64,000 nucleotides of DNA from Nemophila menziesii (GCA_029959085.1 JARWIR010000010.1:8329001-8393000), one strand, 5' to 3'. Shown: positions 12,466 through 25,200, counted from the stretch's first letter. Notes: generated by a model from the sequence alone, not told the origin. Numbers and translations are program-made.

Positions 12466-13160
12466 CGTCACACATGTAAACTGTTCATAATATAAAAATC
12501 TTTAATCCTTACAATTTTATGTCATCTCTTTTATTTTCTTCTTTAATTTCAAAAATCCTAGTCTTTTATTTATATCACATAATAAAAAATCGAGATCATT
12601 GTTATATTTTAAAAAAAATTCCATTTGATTCCGTTTTCTCTAGTTATGAATATGTTGTTTATGATGTAATTTGAGGTGAATTTGTTCTAATCTTTTGTTT
12701 TTGTAAGGCTATATTTGCTAAAATTTCTTTGAAAACTGGGATATATCACCATATTCACAAATTTAAACTCATCTAATTTTTTTTGTTGATTTTCGATATA
12801 TATGTGATACTTTTTTGATTATTTTGTATCTCCAAAGATTTTTTTTGTTTGTTTAGATCTATCAAATCTAGTCTCAAAATGGTATGTATGGGGTTTTTCA
12901 GGTGAACTACAAATCTAGTTTTTAAGGTATTATTTTACAATCGTTTAACTTTTCTTTGTTTTTTGATATTTGATATCACTATTTTTGCTATTCTTGACAT
13001 AATCGACCTCTTTATTAAAATGATTGATATCATAACTTATGAATTTGATATCAATATTTATTCATGTGTTTTTATTTTTATTATAAGTCATGTGAAAAAT
13101 ATACAAAATTTGTGATAATTTGTGAAAAAATTATTTAATCAGAAAGTTGATATTTATATT
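12465..13160. other. AT-rich sequence preceding the MULE transposase relic
   Basis: No coding signal. The sequence is T-rich and matches 59,920-61,030 in copy B, which is longer by about 350 bases and contains an extra piece of the relic start (CAGGTTGCGCGGCATTATG at about 60,892). It may be the decayed 5' half of the transposase gene. Confidence 0.45.
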
Positions 13161-13970
13161 CGACAGGTTGCGCGACATTATCAATGAGAAAAAAAAGTAT
13201 TTCCAACTGCTCACCATTCGTTTTGCTTTAGGCATATAAAAGGGAATCTCCAGCCTAAATTAATAGCCAACATTAGGGGTGCATTAGTTTGTGCTTTTCA
13301 ATCTACTGGTTATGCTCCGACCTATGGATTATTCTATTTTCACATAGACAACTTTGCGAATGCATATTTCGGTGGAAATCGTTATGGTGAGATGACATCG
13401 AATGTTGTGGAGTCGTTGAACAACCAGATTATCGACATCCACGAGCTACGGGTAAGTGTACGTTCGATTGGTATTGGCTGTAGAAAGGATTACTCATCTA
13501 ATTCCAACTAGACAACTAGAGTATATTGTGAAATATCAGATATCACACACTTAGAAGGTCACTTAGTCGAGTAGACACGTATTTTAGACGGCATCTGACC
13601 TGTCAATGATAATAGATATAGTAGCCCGAGCATGTTCGTTTTGCAAATGAAACCTCAATGGGATCCCTTGCGAGCACGCAGTTAGAGAATTGGAGTTCGC
13701 CAAACAAGACACCATATATGATTATGTACAACTTTACATCCATAACAATAAGACAATGATTGTTATGCTAGCAACATGACACCACTTTCAACATTCAGTA
13801 TTCATCCTGCTGCTAATGAATGTGTTACAGTCTTGCGGCCTATTTCTAAGATTCCACCGAGCCGACAATCAAGGAAGAGGAAGTTGTCCGCATGGGAGAG
13901 ACTTCTACCTAATATTGTTGTCATTGCAACGTAATTGGATATCACAACAAGGCATCGCGTAAAGCTACTT
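13161..13970 (+). pseudogene. MULE (MuDR-like) transposase relic, copy A
   Basis: Translated pieces in changing frames give FCF and a histidine-rich stretch (PTAHHSFCFRHIKGNL in copy B), then FANAYFGGNRYGEMTSNV and ESLNNQIIDIHELR, which is the conserved MULE transposase segment (YFPG.RYG.MTSNIAESLN...R). About 500 bases later a stretch around 13,921-13,967 corresponds to the C-terminal zinc knuckle ending HNKASRKAT (C changed to R here). Many stops and frameshifts are present. The catalytic N-terminal half was not found. In life the protein would cut and move Mutator-type elements. Confidence 0.78.
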
Positions 13971-13999
13971 TATGATATATGGTCACATCGTTGTGGTAT

Positions 14000-14880
14000 T
14001 AAACACTTTATTATTCTTTGTGCACTAGTATTGGCTGCAATTCATATATTTAGGGTTGAATACCTGTTATTGTATTAAATTCAAGGAATGGTATGGGTTA
14101 ATAATTGTTTTGCTTTCATCCTGATTTAGCTAAATGGGATTGTTTTTGTACCTAAACAATTACCCTTTAATGCTGGATTTTTTGTGTTGTCTTGTTAACT
14201 TTGATTTACTTATGTTTTTTTCAGTATAACTTGTGTTGATGCAAATTATTAGTTTCATTTCACGTACATTAAAATTATATATGATAAACGCCTCCCCTAT
14301 ATCAGTTTCATGTTGGTATGTACCCACAATATCAAAATATCAGGAGGATATGTACCCACAATATCAAGTGGGTATGTAACATTATTGTACCCACAATTAA
14401 TAAAAAAATAACCCAAAATCACTCTACAACAACAAAGTAACATTATTCAACCCACAATTTTTATAACCATGACCCAAAATCAGGTGGCCATGTACCCATA
14501 ATATCAAAATAGATATATACCAGTTACTTTATAACAACAAAATATCATTACTCTATCCAAGGGTCCACTACATCCTTGAACCCCTTCTTTGGGTGGTTCT
14601 GTGACTGCATCTCAATTCCACTACATCATTAACCTCCCCATCTTCTCTACCCGTTACAACTGTTTTGCCTCTTATAAACTCATTTATTTTTTAGATTATT
14701 TTAGCATAATAACATATTCAGATTTAACCATAAATAATTATAGATTGTAATTTAAAATTTACCTCGTTAACTTATAGTAGAGAAGCATCTTTATTGACCC
14801 CTAAGTAAGCTCAAACTTCATTGTCCCTAACATGATCTTTTTATTCACTTAACACTTCAAATATAAAATCTACACGTACG
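14000..14880. other. Non-coding stretch with a short interspersed repeat
   Basis: Between 14,310 and 14,520 the phrase TGTACCCACAATATCAA or close variants occurs at irregular spacing, alternating with AACCCAAAATCA. The same arrangement is in copy B at 62,220-62,430. No gene is recognisable. It may be the subterminal region of the MULE that left the transposase relic. Confidence 0.5.
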
Positions 14881-15149
14881 AATTATACCTCATTAACTCC
14901 CAGTGGAGAAGCCTCATTGAGTCCTAGAGGAGAAGTATTTTGATTACCCCATGACATAGTCCCAACTTCATTATCCCTAACATGTTCATATTCCCCGATA
15001 AGTACTTCAATACTACTATCTGGAAAATAAGCCTCTTCTGGTTTTCGGATAAAAACATATTCATCTTCTCCACTTAGTATATCAATACTACTATTTAAAT
15101 AGCCACAAATTTAAACATGTTCATCTTCTCCACTAAGAAATAGTACTAT

Positions 15150-15460
15150 TCAAAAATCCATACAAATACGCATGTTCATCCTTTTCACTAAGAACTTCAA
15201 TACTTTCATCTCTACTCAAACCATCTATCTCTGAATATCCCAAGTCCATACTTTCATCACTCTTGTACATATAACTCTTGCCATCATCACTATCAAGCAT
15301 CTATATGTGGCCTATTCTTTAATTTGAAACATTTTAGTCTAGTAGTTTGCCTTGGTCTTTATTTATCTTGGTAGTACTTGCTTCACAATAACTTCATTAA
15401 TTATAGTTTCACTCAGATTTTCTTCATCTTGTTCTATGTACACCATTATTTTGTAAAAGA
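15150..15460 (-). pseudogene. Unrecognised acidic coding relic, copy A
   Basis: The minus strand encodes, in pieces, MVYIEQDEENLSETIINEVI and further on YMYKSDESMDLGYSEIDG with EVLSEKDEHAYLY. Similar Glu/Asp/Ser-rich phrases then repeat with stops down to about 14,930. The codon pattern is kept in copy B (63,060-63,375), which suggests a former protein-coding exon. I cannot name it; the acidic N-terminal part of a MULE transposase is possible. Confidence 0.4.
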
Positions 15461-15804
15461 AAGATAAAGTATATTTCTTAAAATGTGGGTAAGTAGAATT
15501 TTTTAATTCAATTTCAACATCATAACAAGTCATTTTGAGTGGGTTACTAATTATGATTCACTTAAATAATCATATTACTTCATTTTACTAATTAGTAAAT
15601 GGAATTATAGGATTACGTATATAACAAATCAAGTTTACTTCAATGCTAACATTACTATATTAGAAGATAAAATTTACTCCAAGAAGACAATTAATAGATT
15701 AGTAGATATTATTATTAAGATATATTACAATTTTATTAATTACAACTGTAGACAGTTTACCATGTTTACACACAATGGTAAAAAGTATATTTTAATAGTC
15801 AACT

Positions 15805-17760
15805 TGAGCACTTGAGCACCTTGGAAAATATGTTTTACCATGAGAAAACTTGAGCACCTTGTAAAATATCTTGGAATACCTTCTTCTTGGGGTAAATTAA
15901 AAGTTAAATCTTTAGAATGGCTACTTGAGATGATTTTAAAAAGAATGGAAAGCTGGGATACTAAAATGCTTTCCAAAAGTGGAAAAGAAATATTGGTTAA
16001 AGCCGTTATAGGAGCAATCCCAAACTTCATAATGAATTCAAAAGAGGATGGCGGTCTTGGATTTAAGGATTTCATTGTCAGAATTTAGCTTTGCTATCCT
16101 CTAATGCTTGGAAATTTCTGAAAAAGAAGGAATCTTTACTTTATAAGGTTCTAAAAGGGAAGTATTTCCCTCAAAAGGATTTTACTGAAGCTAAACTTAC
16201 TAGTAACTACCATGGGGTTTTAAAAGTCTCATTGAGGGCAGAAATTGTTTTTTGAAGTCATTAAGTGGTGTGTGGGAAATGGCTAACAAATTAGAATTTG
16301 GGATGATGTGTGGATTCCAAATTTTTCTAGTTTAACAAAACCACAGGGGTGTGGTTTGATTTATGTCTCTGAATTAGTACATATTTGTAAAAATGAATGG
16401 AATCTGGATTTACTTAATCTTTATTTTACCCCTGAAGATGCTGCAACCATTTCTGGTATATATCTCCCTTCACATTCATGTGAAGACACCCCTACTGGTG
16501 ATTTTCGAATGATGGAGAAGTTACTGTGAGAGATATGTACAAGAAAATTTGGAGGGCACAACAAGGGGTGAAAAACTTAGCAATAATAAGAAATAAGAAT
16601 CCTCTTTTAAACTTCAGTCTGAGGATTGGAATTTAATTTGGAAAATGAAAGTGTTACCTAAAATTAAAAACTTCATTTGGAAGTATTGTGAAAATGGTTT
16701 ACCTACTAATGATAATAGAAATAAAAGAAAATATTGTGATAGCTCTCTTTGCCAAATTTGTGAAACTGAAACTAAAAATGTTGAGCATCTTCTGTTTCAC
16801 TGTTCTTGGGCTAAAGCTGTTTGGTTGGCTAGCTCAATTTGCTTCAAAGCTCTGTCTAAACGAACTTTCAATTTTAATAGATGGATTAATTTCATCAGAC
16901 TAAGCCTGAAGGAATCTGAGCTTAACGAAACAGTGCTTGGAGGATTAGCATTTTTTATAGCTTGGTTCATTTGAAAGGGTAGACATGAATGTATTTTTCT
17001 AGGATTTCTCCTAACCCTTTAAAAACTGTACAAGAGGCCCAAAAAGCCTATGATGAATACAATCTTGCCATGATATGTAACTCTGAGGCTAAGAAGTATA
17101 ACATTTCAAAGATTAATGAGGGAGAAAAAAGTTTTATTCCAAAAGCTTTCAATAACTCAAATATTAACCAAGTTTGTAATTTGGTGAATAACTTGGAAAT
17201 TAACAGTAAAACAGGATGGATTCCACCCTTAGCTGGAAATTTTAAAATAAATTGTGATGCTTCTTTTAACAATTTAACTAATCAAGCTGCATTTGCTTGC
17301 ATTACTAGGGACTCAAATGGTAAAATGATAGATGGTTTTGCTCACAAGATGGTGGCTAGCTCTGCAATTGAAGCTGAAGCGAGAGGGATGATTTGAGCTT
17401 GTGAACTAGCAACTAAATTTCCTCCTGGTGCAGTGGAGATTGAGAATGATTGTTGCAATTTGATTAACCAAACTTTGAAAGGCAGGAATTTTTTTTGTAA
17501 TATTAAGGTTTTGGTTAAGTGTATTGTTAGATGTAAGGTTTTGTTAAAGCTTAAAATCTCTTTTGCTAAGAGATTAAAAAACTGTAGTGCTGATTGGGTT
17601 TCTAAACAAAAGCTCAAGGGTTCTTTGTTTAGTGTTTGGAACCTTGTACCTCCTCCTCAATTAGCTAGACTTCTCGCTCCTGATTTCCATCCACTAGGGA
17701 TTGGATAAGTGTAGTTGTGTTTGCTTTTTTTATCTATGCAAATTTCGACCAAAAAAAAAA
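15805..17760 (+). mobile_element. 5'-truncated LINE (L1 clade) insertion in copy A
   Basis: Copy B reads straight through the site (TAGTCAACTATTACAAG at 63,715-63,731), whereas copy A has about 1.95 kb inserted after TAGTCAACT, ending in a run of ten A (17,751-17,760) before CTATAACAAG. The visible target duplication is short (AACT). Order of domains: end of the reverse transcriptase (KYLGIPSSWG, LLEMILKRMESWDTKMLSKS), zf-RVT domain, RNase H-like domain, short 3' UTR. The 5' junction carries a 38-base imperfect duplication (CTTGAGCACCTTG.AAAATAT) typical of complex LINE 5' ends. Confidence 0.9.
15840..17708 (+). pseudogene. LINE pol remnant (RT end, zf-RVT, RNase H)
   Basis: The C-terminal part of an L1 reverse transcriptase protein. 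At 15,840-16,088 the thumb-region motif (SKSGKEILVKAVIGAIPNF) is joined almost directly to GGLGFKDF, so roughly 50 residues are missing in between. At 16,645-16,974 the zinc-binding domain shows CQICETETKNVEHLLFHC (C-X2-C-X8-H-X4-C). At 17,190-17,708 an RNase H-like domain shows INCDASF, SSAIEAEARGM, EIENDCCNLIN and NCSADWVSK, ending PLGIG. One TGA at 17,394-17,396 and several frameshifts inactivate it. The terminal SGIG/PLGIG resembles the antisense LINE at 46,020. Confidence 0.85.
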
Positions 17761-18655
17761 CTATAACAAGATTAAATTCTAAATTAAATCAATTCCTGTA
17801 AATCCTAAATTATTACACATTAAAACCTAATCCCATTCATTATAAACCTAATTAACTATTATAAATATTAATATTTAAATAAGTGTATCCACTAACCAAC
17901 AAAAACATTATATAGTATTCAAGAAAGATATATCACATACTATTCATATAAAACCAAAAAATCATAATTTTATTCGATTAAATAATTAATTACCTATAAT
18001 TATTTTTACATCAATATAATAAGGAACGCACGAAGTATTTAACGCTTCACTAACAAAATAGAGTTTTACCTATAAAACTTGGATTACACATAAATGACAT
18101 ATTGATTTTTACTTGGAGAAGACCAAGGAATTTGCGTGTTTGTACTAATGAAATTATGAGAAAGTGAGGAGTAATTAGTTTGGGTAATTATGGAAAGTGA
18201 AAGGGGTAAAGGTTTAGAATACGGGGGTAAGACGTGGGAAAAAATTCGTTGTTAGTTTTTAACATGTTTTTAAGTCTTGTGGAGATTGGTATCTTGATAA
18301 TACTTAAGGGGGTATTTGGTATTGTTTTGGTTCATGGGAGGTTTTAGGTTTCCAGAAAAAGTTCAAGGGAGATATCAATCATTCTAACTATAATTTGAGA
18401 TTTTAGAAATATAAATCTGGAATAAATAAACATATTATCATTATACGATACAAAAATAGAATTATTAGATGGAATGTTATTACAAGATTAGGGGATTTAT
18501 AGGAATGTAATTTTTTTATTAAGTGATGATATTTTTTTCAAGTATAATGAGCCATATGAATTTATGTATTTTTTATTCTAAAATGGAAAATAGGTAATGC
18601 AAGTCTACATGTTTCAAATTTAAAACCTCCAACCCGCAAAAGTATGTGTATTTAT
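17761..18655. other. AT-rich sequence without recognisable gene
   Basis: The first part (to about 18,200) matches the last 280 bases of the window with a gap and is the end of the visible duplication. No open frame or motif stands out. Confidence 0.55.
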
Positions 18656-18659
18656 TTTG

Positions 18660-21600
18660 AAATGCAAATCGCAACCTGCAGAATAGAAAAATCACACGTC
18701 TAGTTTTGGATCAATATAAGCGGGTTATGCTGGTTTTTTAACCCGGTGCACAACCCTACTCATCACAGTCAAACCTAAGTATCGACCACCCAGTTGGATG
18801 AATCCTCATATTACATTTTATTACCTAACCTTTTAAAATCTGATTCACTTCAACCATCCCCGATAACTACCCAACCACATATCCTATAAGCAAAAAAACA
18901 AATGCTTGATCCACCGTTAATACATCACACTCAAGTACCTTCAATGTTTCCCCCTTCTAAGTCTCCACACACTTAAACTTCATTCCCAAATAGAGTTCCC
19001 GATTATTCAACAAATATTCTGAAAATCCTTCTTTTCCTCCAATTTTCAAACTTTTTTGGTTAATCCCTTGAGTGATAAGTCTGAGATCGAGGTTCCATGC
19101 ATGATCAAGACACTTAGGTGTCTTCTCACGTTGCAATCCAATCACATTATTCTACTTGCAAGATTTACCAATTAATATCTCATTTGTTTCCATAACATTT
19201 TATTTAGTCATTTCATAAAAAATTTGAGGTGCAATAGAAAAAACCGAGCTAGACCTTTTAGAGCATGCCATCTATCACCTCTTATTATTTTAATCTTATA
19301 TCACCTCCTATCTGTCACTTTACGTAACATTAAAGAGGGAGAAAAATAAATTATTCAAAACGATGACTTGATTGGTGTTTAAAACTTTCACATAAAAAAT
19401 AATATAAGGATGAAACAGGAAGGGATAATATATATTTTTACTAAGATCATACATTTTTGTGAAACTATATACAAAGAAGCTCATCCCAAGAATCATAATA
19501 TTCCTCCACCTGAGACTATCCGCAACAATTAATTCATCCCCCCACTGTCACATTTTTTCTAGCGCAGGATCCAGTCTACACCCAAGCTTCAAATTCACAT
19601 TCTTCCCATGATCCTTCCCTGCGAACATTAAATATCCACACACAGAACCTCCACAATCACCTAGCCTAAAATAAGTAGCATCCTTAGTTAGCCTCTACTC
19701 CCCGTAAGATCTCCAATGGCATACCTAAATTTAAGCTTATCTAATTCACTCAAAAGCGTGAGGCCAATGATAGGAGTAAAATAAGCCCTGATATTCCCGT
19801 GGTAAAGTGATGTTCCCAGAGTCTGGTTATTCTTTAGGAGGGGCCTCGAGTTGAATCTTCGAAGACCTCCGAAAGACGAAGCTCCTCAGATCTTACTTCT
19901 CGAACAAGTCTATCATGGGTTCATTTTCTATATTTTGGAATAACACAGGTATATATGGTCTTACTTTTGACATACTCGGGTCTACATTTGGTTCACATAA
20001 CACATGAACAATTGTATTATATACTTGGGAAAGGGCTATTTTGAGTGTAAAACAACGTGACATTTATTCTATTTTATAGTGGTATATTTTTGTTTTCATA
20101 TAGTTTAACTATATAGTTTACATCTTTTTGTTAAGGTTTATATCTTTAAGAGATACGAAAGATTAGTGGAATATCAGCTTGAAAATCCTATTGGATGACC
20201 CTAGGTAGTGGATGTAGGGAAACCGAACCACTATATATACTAACGTATTTTCTAACCTTTGTCTTTTCCTTTAGGATTGCATTATATTTACTTACTCGCT
20301 TATCTATCTAACCTTACTTACATGTTAATCCCTTAGTGTTTGTTATAATTCTCTAGAGAACCATTATATCACTTATGGGCTTATGTTTCACCTTAGTATT
20401 TTACCTTAACTAGAATAAATTAGGCTAGATCGTTATTACTTAGTGTGCATATAGGTCTCCTTATTACTTCTTGTATAGTTTTTTTTTCACCCTTAAGGAC
20501 CTTGAACTTAATATCATTATCTTGCCTAACTAGCATATCTCCATAATCCTTTTCTCTTCTTAATTTGAGCTTTAGACTTCGTACACACATAGAAAGATTT
20601 CTAGTTGTCCTAAACACTTAGCTTCTGCATTAAAAAATTCCTATTAACCTCTTTATATCTAGATTTTGTTTCATTGGTTAGTTTTAACTCTATCTTCCTT
20701 AATTTAGGAGTCCTTTAATTTTATTTAGGCATTAGTTAGATTAGATTCCTCTTAACCCTTATCTAGGACTTTATAATATATTTATTTGGTCACGTCACAA
20801 ACTGGAAATTTTATTTAAGTGCCTAAGGTGCCCTTAAAATCTATGAATTATCTCACGAAATTATTAAAATGGCCTAAAAATAGTATTTTTAATACATTGG
20901 CAAGATATGGACTAAAAAAAAATTAACCCTTAAGTAATGGCCTAAAAATGAAATTTGCTCTAATTTAACAGACACTATCACTTGCCAGGTAATTTATATA
21001 TATATATATATATATATATATCACTGAGTTTGTTAAATCTGCACGGGATGTTTTATGTTCTTAGCATATACATATGTATATAGTTTTTTTAATTGAATCC
21101 TCTTGATTCAAAATGATGCTTTTATTGATAAAACTTTTAACACTAGTTCAACTTTCTAATAAGTAGGTTGTTGATATTTTTCTGATATGATGAGATTTAC
21201 AATTTTCATGTATGTCTGGGGACTTTTACCTATCTTGTTTATACTTGTGATGTGTTTGTACCTATCTCGTGTACGCATGTCAGAGCCTTTCACCTATCTT
21301 GTATCTTGTTTTGATAATACAACCAATACGTTGATCTCATCCATTAACTTTAAATTTATAAAGTGAAGAATTGTATTACTACTTGACTCGGGGTTGCCTT
21401 TGACTTTGATTACTTTATTTTGGTTTTTTATCATCCTTGTATCTAGGAGCTACACACTTAACGTACAGTTATATTTGAAAAATGACAAATTTAGAAATAA
21501 TATTTAAAATGAGCTACTAAATAAATTCATGTCAAATAAACTGAATAATCAAACTTTAAAGCTTAAAACTCCCTAAGATGGAGTCTCGTGAGTTTCTAAA

Positions 21601-21953
21601 TCTTTCAAAAGACAAGACATCATATACTCTTCAATTTTTGCGAACCAATTAATAAGAGTCTTGTTTATATATATAATATAACTCATATTTTCCATGAAAT
21701 ATATGAGTAGACTGAGTAAATCTAGTTTTATCATGTCCCCATTTTCTTTATAAAAGAAACCAGAGTATTCATCTGGTCATATGGCTTTATCACTCCCTAA
21801 GGACTAGACAACATTGTCAAGTTCTTTTGTATTAGCAGATTAAATTAACCGCTTATTCATTTCATAAGTTGATATAGGGTTGATATTATCAATTACACCA
21901 CAATACTCCCTTATACTTTTGGTTTTGAATAATATTTCAAAGTATTTAGTAAA
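18660..21953. repeat. Direct repeat D
   Basis: From CGCAACCTGCAGAATAGAAAAATCACACG to TTTCAAAGTATTTAGTAAA this stretch recurs at 25,228-28,694 in the same order and orientation. It holds unrecognised antisense relics, the dispersed repeat at 20,132, a TA microsatellite at 20,996-21,021 and an antisense LINE reverse-transcriptase relic. Sequence continues past 21,953 to about 22,335, where repeat E is interrupted by the CACTA-like element. Confidence 0.85.
18957..19145 (-). pseudogene. Unrecognised coding relic in repeat D
   Basis: An open minus-strand stretch of 62 codons reading LNNRELYLGMKFKCVET, which seems to continue in another frame as VLTVDQAFVFLLIGYVVG. In repeat E the equivalent (about 25,540-25,740) is frameshifted. 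The flavour is that of a plant transposon accessory protein, but I cannot assign a family. Confidence 0.35.
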
Positions 21954-22330
21954 TGTGTCAATTTTTTTACGGGTTTTTGTCCATTCTCCTTTATCAATTT
22001 GTATTCTCAATTTTTTATTCCTTTTTCTTTTAGATTTATTAATTGACTAATAATATTTAATATTCATATCATCCATCCCTCTATTTTTTGATATTGATGT
22101 CCTAAATTATTCCTCCTAAGAACTTATAGCTTCAAGCCTTTTAATTTTCTCATGAAAAATGCTAGTGTCTTTATTCATTGTAGAGTTAGTAAAGTTTTAT
22201 AGTTCTTTAGTGAGGATTTAAGCTTCTATATTCTTATAATTTATACTTTTCTTGTTCCATATCATTATCACACTTAAGAGTGTTGACAATTTCTTACCAA
22301 ATCTTATGATTAATTTGCTTTAAAAATTTC
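21560..22330 (-). pseudogene. LINE reverse-transcriptase relic in repeat D
   Basis: The minus strand reads, with stops, ISTYEMNKRLI, SLGSDKAI.PDEYSGFFYK and INKTLINWFAKIEEYMMS. These correspond to the L1 sequence where KAPGPDGF..FF(Y)..W and N.T.I.LIPK lie at the start of the reverse-transcriptase domain. The palm YADD region was not found downstream, so the relic is partial. The homologous part of repeat E (28,290-28,690) reads SLGSDKSQGLDELFGFVYK and INKPLLNLIAKI. Confidence 0.65.
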
Positions 22331-22584
22331 TAGTATTATCCCAAGTATTGTTCACTAGTTTCATACATTCTTCATTATTAACCCAATATTTTTCATATAT
22401 GAATCTTTTGGATTTTTGCTCAACTATTTATCAAAATATATATTACTGTTGGAGAATGGTCCAAGCCTATAGGTGGAAGCAACACAGACATCTTGGAAAA
22501 TCATGTACGAAAGATAATATGCTATACATTCATCTATCTTTTATTTTATTATAACTTTTACATTTATTTTATTGACTGGCCAAT

Positions 22585-24310
22585 ATATTCCTCGAAATGA
22601 CTTTCACCACATATAGAGAAGTGAGAATGATATTTGGAAAGCTTGATTACTATGTTGTTTTGACTTATCATATACAGAGATCCGAGAATGATTTTTGAAC
22701 AAGATTAGTTTTAAAAGCATTTAAGTTTGAATTGATGCGGGTGCGACGATTGATGAGTAATGTTTCAGAGAATTAATGAGATACATTTATTGAATTACGG
22801 TTTTTATATGACTAAGATCTTCTCTCATATGTGGTTGAACTTGTGGATAAAGAGACAGAGCATTCTTATATTATTCTCTTTTAATAAAACTTACGTCCTT
22901 AAATTTCAAGTTCCGTTTGAGAATGTGATCCTACAATAAAGATGTCTCTTCTCAAAGTTATCTTCCTTTTCCTACCTCTTCTCAAAGTTGTCTTCCTTTT
23001 CCTTTCTGGCCTCATGCACCATCTTCAACTAAACTTTGAAAAATTTATCCTTTATGGTGCCAAATTATCCTCTATTACCTATGATGTTGAATACTTACTT
23101 CTTCGCTGAACAGATTCAATCGCCCAAGGAGGAATAACGGGAGGAAGAGCACTACAATTGGCTTCGTAGATTCATATTTTCCCCAATTAACACAACCTGC
23201 ATGAATAAACAAAATCTCAAAGTTCACTCAAGTACAAAAGAAACAAAAACATTATGGCTTGTAAAATTCAGTGATAAAGTTTCTTCATCAAATTAACTCC
23301 ATCTTTGAAATCTATGTACAACTACAAATCTTTTGTGCAAGAACATTTGTCATGTTTAACGATAGAGACTACCACTATATTTAACACAATTCTACTATAA
23401 CTATGGTGTTCTTGAACAAAAAAATTAATAGTTTCAGCTAAAAATATATACTTAGAATAATGGGTGTGGTTTCGAGGTTTATAATTTTTCCTGAGTACAA
23501 CAGATTCAGTACATAATGGACTATATTTGAGTGTTTCATTAACAATTAAAAGAATTTTTTTATGGAATACTACTCTTATATAATTGAGTTTGTCTAGAGT
23601 ATCAAGTAGAAGTAAAAAATGATTGACATATTTTTAGTTAAAGAACTGTTAAGCTTAATATAACAATAAATAAAAATATTGAAATATTTATGAGTAAGGA
23701 TTTCTTTCATTCGGCGGGTATTAAAAGATCTGTAATACACACATCTGATCAAGTCATATATTACATTATTTAGCTTTCATTTGTATATTTAGATATACAA
23801 GCATACTCTATTTGTGATCAATTAAATGATCTTATCACCATTCATGAAACATAGAAGTAATATATAAATCTTTTTAAAAAGTAATTTGGTCTATATGAGA
23901 AAGATTATTAAGAAAGTCATTTTGTAGTTCATAAAATCATAAAATAAGAAAAGAAAATACAATAAATTAATTTATATTATATCTAAAAACATGAAGTTGA
24001 TTTTTTAATTTTATGAACTTGGATAAAAAAATTTCTCATTTAGGATAATCCTACTAATCTTGTTTCAATATATTAACCAATCATGCTAGTTGTTGGATAT
24101 GTTATAATGACTCATTATTAGAGAATACGTGAATTTACATGGAAACTTTGTAGACTCATATACTCGAATTCTAAATTAAAAACTATATAAAATTTAATCT
24201 CACAACTTTTAATAAACTAGACATTTATAATTAGCAACTTGGTAGAAAGATACATCATCTCTTAGACGTGCATTTAAATGTCATGAGAGATTTTGCAGGC
24301 ACTAGTTTCC

Positions 24311-24366
<56 letters not shown>

Positions 24367-25200
24367 ATATATATGTGTATGTTTATATAGATATATATTG
24401 CCAAAAAAACCACATATTAGAAAGAATAAATAGTTCATATACTAAAAATTTATAGTTAGCAACTCAGATTAACCTATTATTACTACATTATAGCTTCATA
24501 TTTAAATTAAGCCCAAAAAAGAAATCAAAATATGTTCTAGATATGTTGTAGTTGGAATTCTATAAGATCGTCTATCATTTTTAGCCAATTGACATATAAG
24601 AGACCTTTACCGTCAGTACTATTTAATCTAAGAATTTGCATACAAGACATTATAGAAATAAAACTACACAATCAGTCAATAATTTTATAAGTGACTGGAA
24701 AAAAGCCAATCTCTAGACATACTATCTTAGCTAAGGTGTTTCAAATGAAACGTAAGGATCAACATATTAAGATAGACTATTGACAATAGCCAAAGAAAAA
24801 AATTAATTATAAAAAACATAAATAATAAACAGACTTACATAAAAAAAATCTTGAAATGTAATAACCATCAATCCGAGATATGAGAAGAGATGTAATAGAT
24901 ACACAAATACTTCGGCAGGATGGGAGACAAAAGGTTTGGAGGGGAAGATGGCAAAATCGAAACATAATGTAGAAGGATAAAAATAAAAGACGAGGAGTCT
25001 AGAGGAGGAAGTAGAATATAAGGTAGCTATGAAAGTAGGATATTCAAACCAGGGTTAGGTAAAGTAAGGTGTAGTGTTAATATTGGTCAATTAGGTAGGC
25101 AAAACATACCCAATATTAATTAAAATTAACTAAGGCCCATTTTAAGCATTACCTTACCATTTTCAAAAGGCCCATTGGATTATTTTTGTTTGTCCTATAT
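22585..25200. repeat. Three-copy unit, third copy, between repeats D and E
   Basis: This aligns with 10,305-12,465 in A and 48,560-59,920 in B (minus the nest). It lacks the PCF11-like fragment: after ATCCTACAATAAAG it goes to ATGTCTCTTCTCAAAG. It keeps the uninterrupted sequence at 23,745-23,812 into which the Pack-MULE inserted in B, so it serves as the empty-site reference. A long TA microsatellite lies at 24,314-24,358. No coding sequence is recognised. Confidence 0.82.
24314..24358. repeat. TA microsatellite
   Basis: About 22 TA units without interruption, continued as imperfect TATG/TA repeats to about 24,400. Smaller ones lie at 20,996-21,021, 2,627-2,643, 27,713-27,740 and 40,919-40,941. 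Confidence 0.95.

Larger units (their letters stand above)
1..18250. repeat. Copy A of a large direct segmental duplication
   Basis: The sequence from position 1 reappears in the same order and orientation from about 38,312 (copy B). Matching landmarks are 993/39,293, 1,726/40,027, 2,536/40,836, 5,909/44,523, 7,910/46,025, 10,886/49,143, 13,161/61,031 and 17,763/63,724. Copy A runs past the left window edge or starts there. It holds a MITE and a LINE that copy B lacks, and has lost about 330 bp near 11,515 that copy B and the third copy near 23,700 retain. Divergence is about 5-8% by eye in aligned stretches. Confidence 0.92.
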
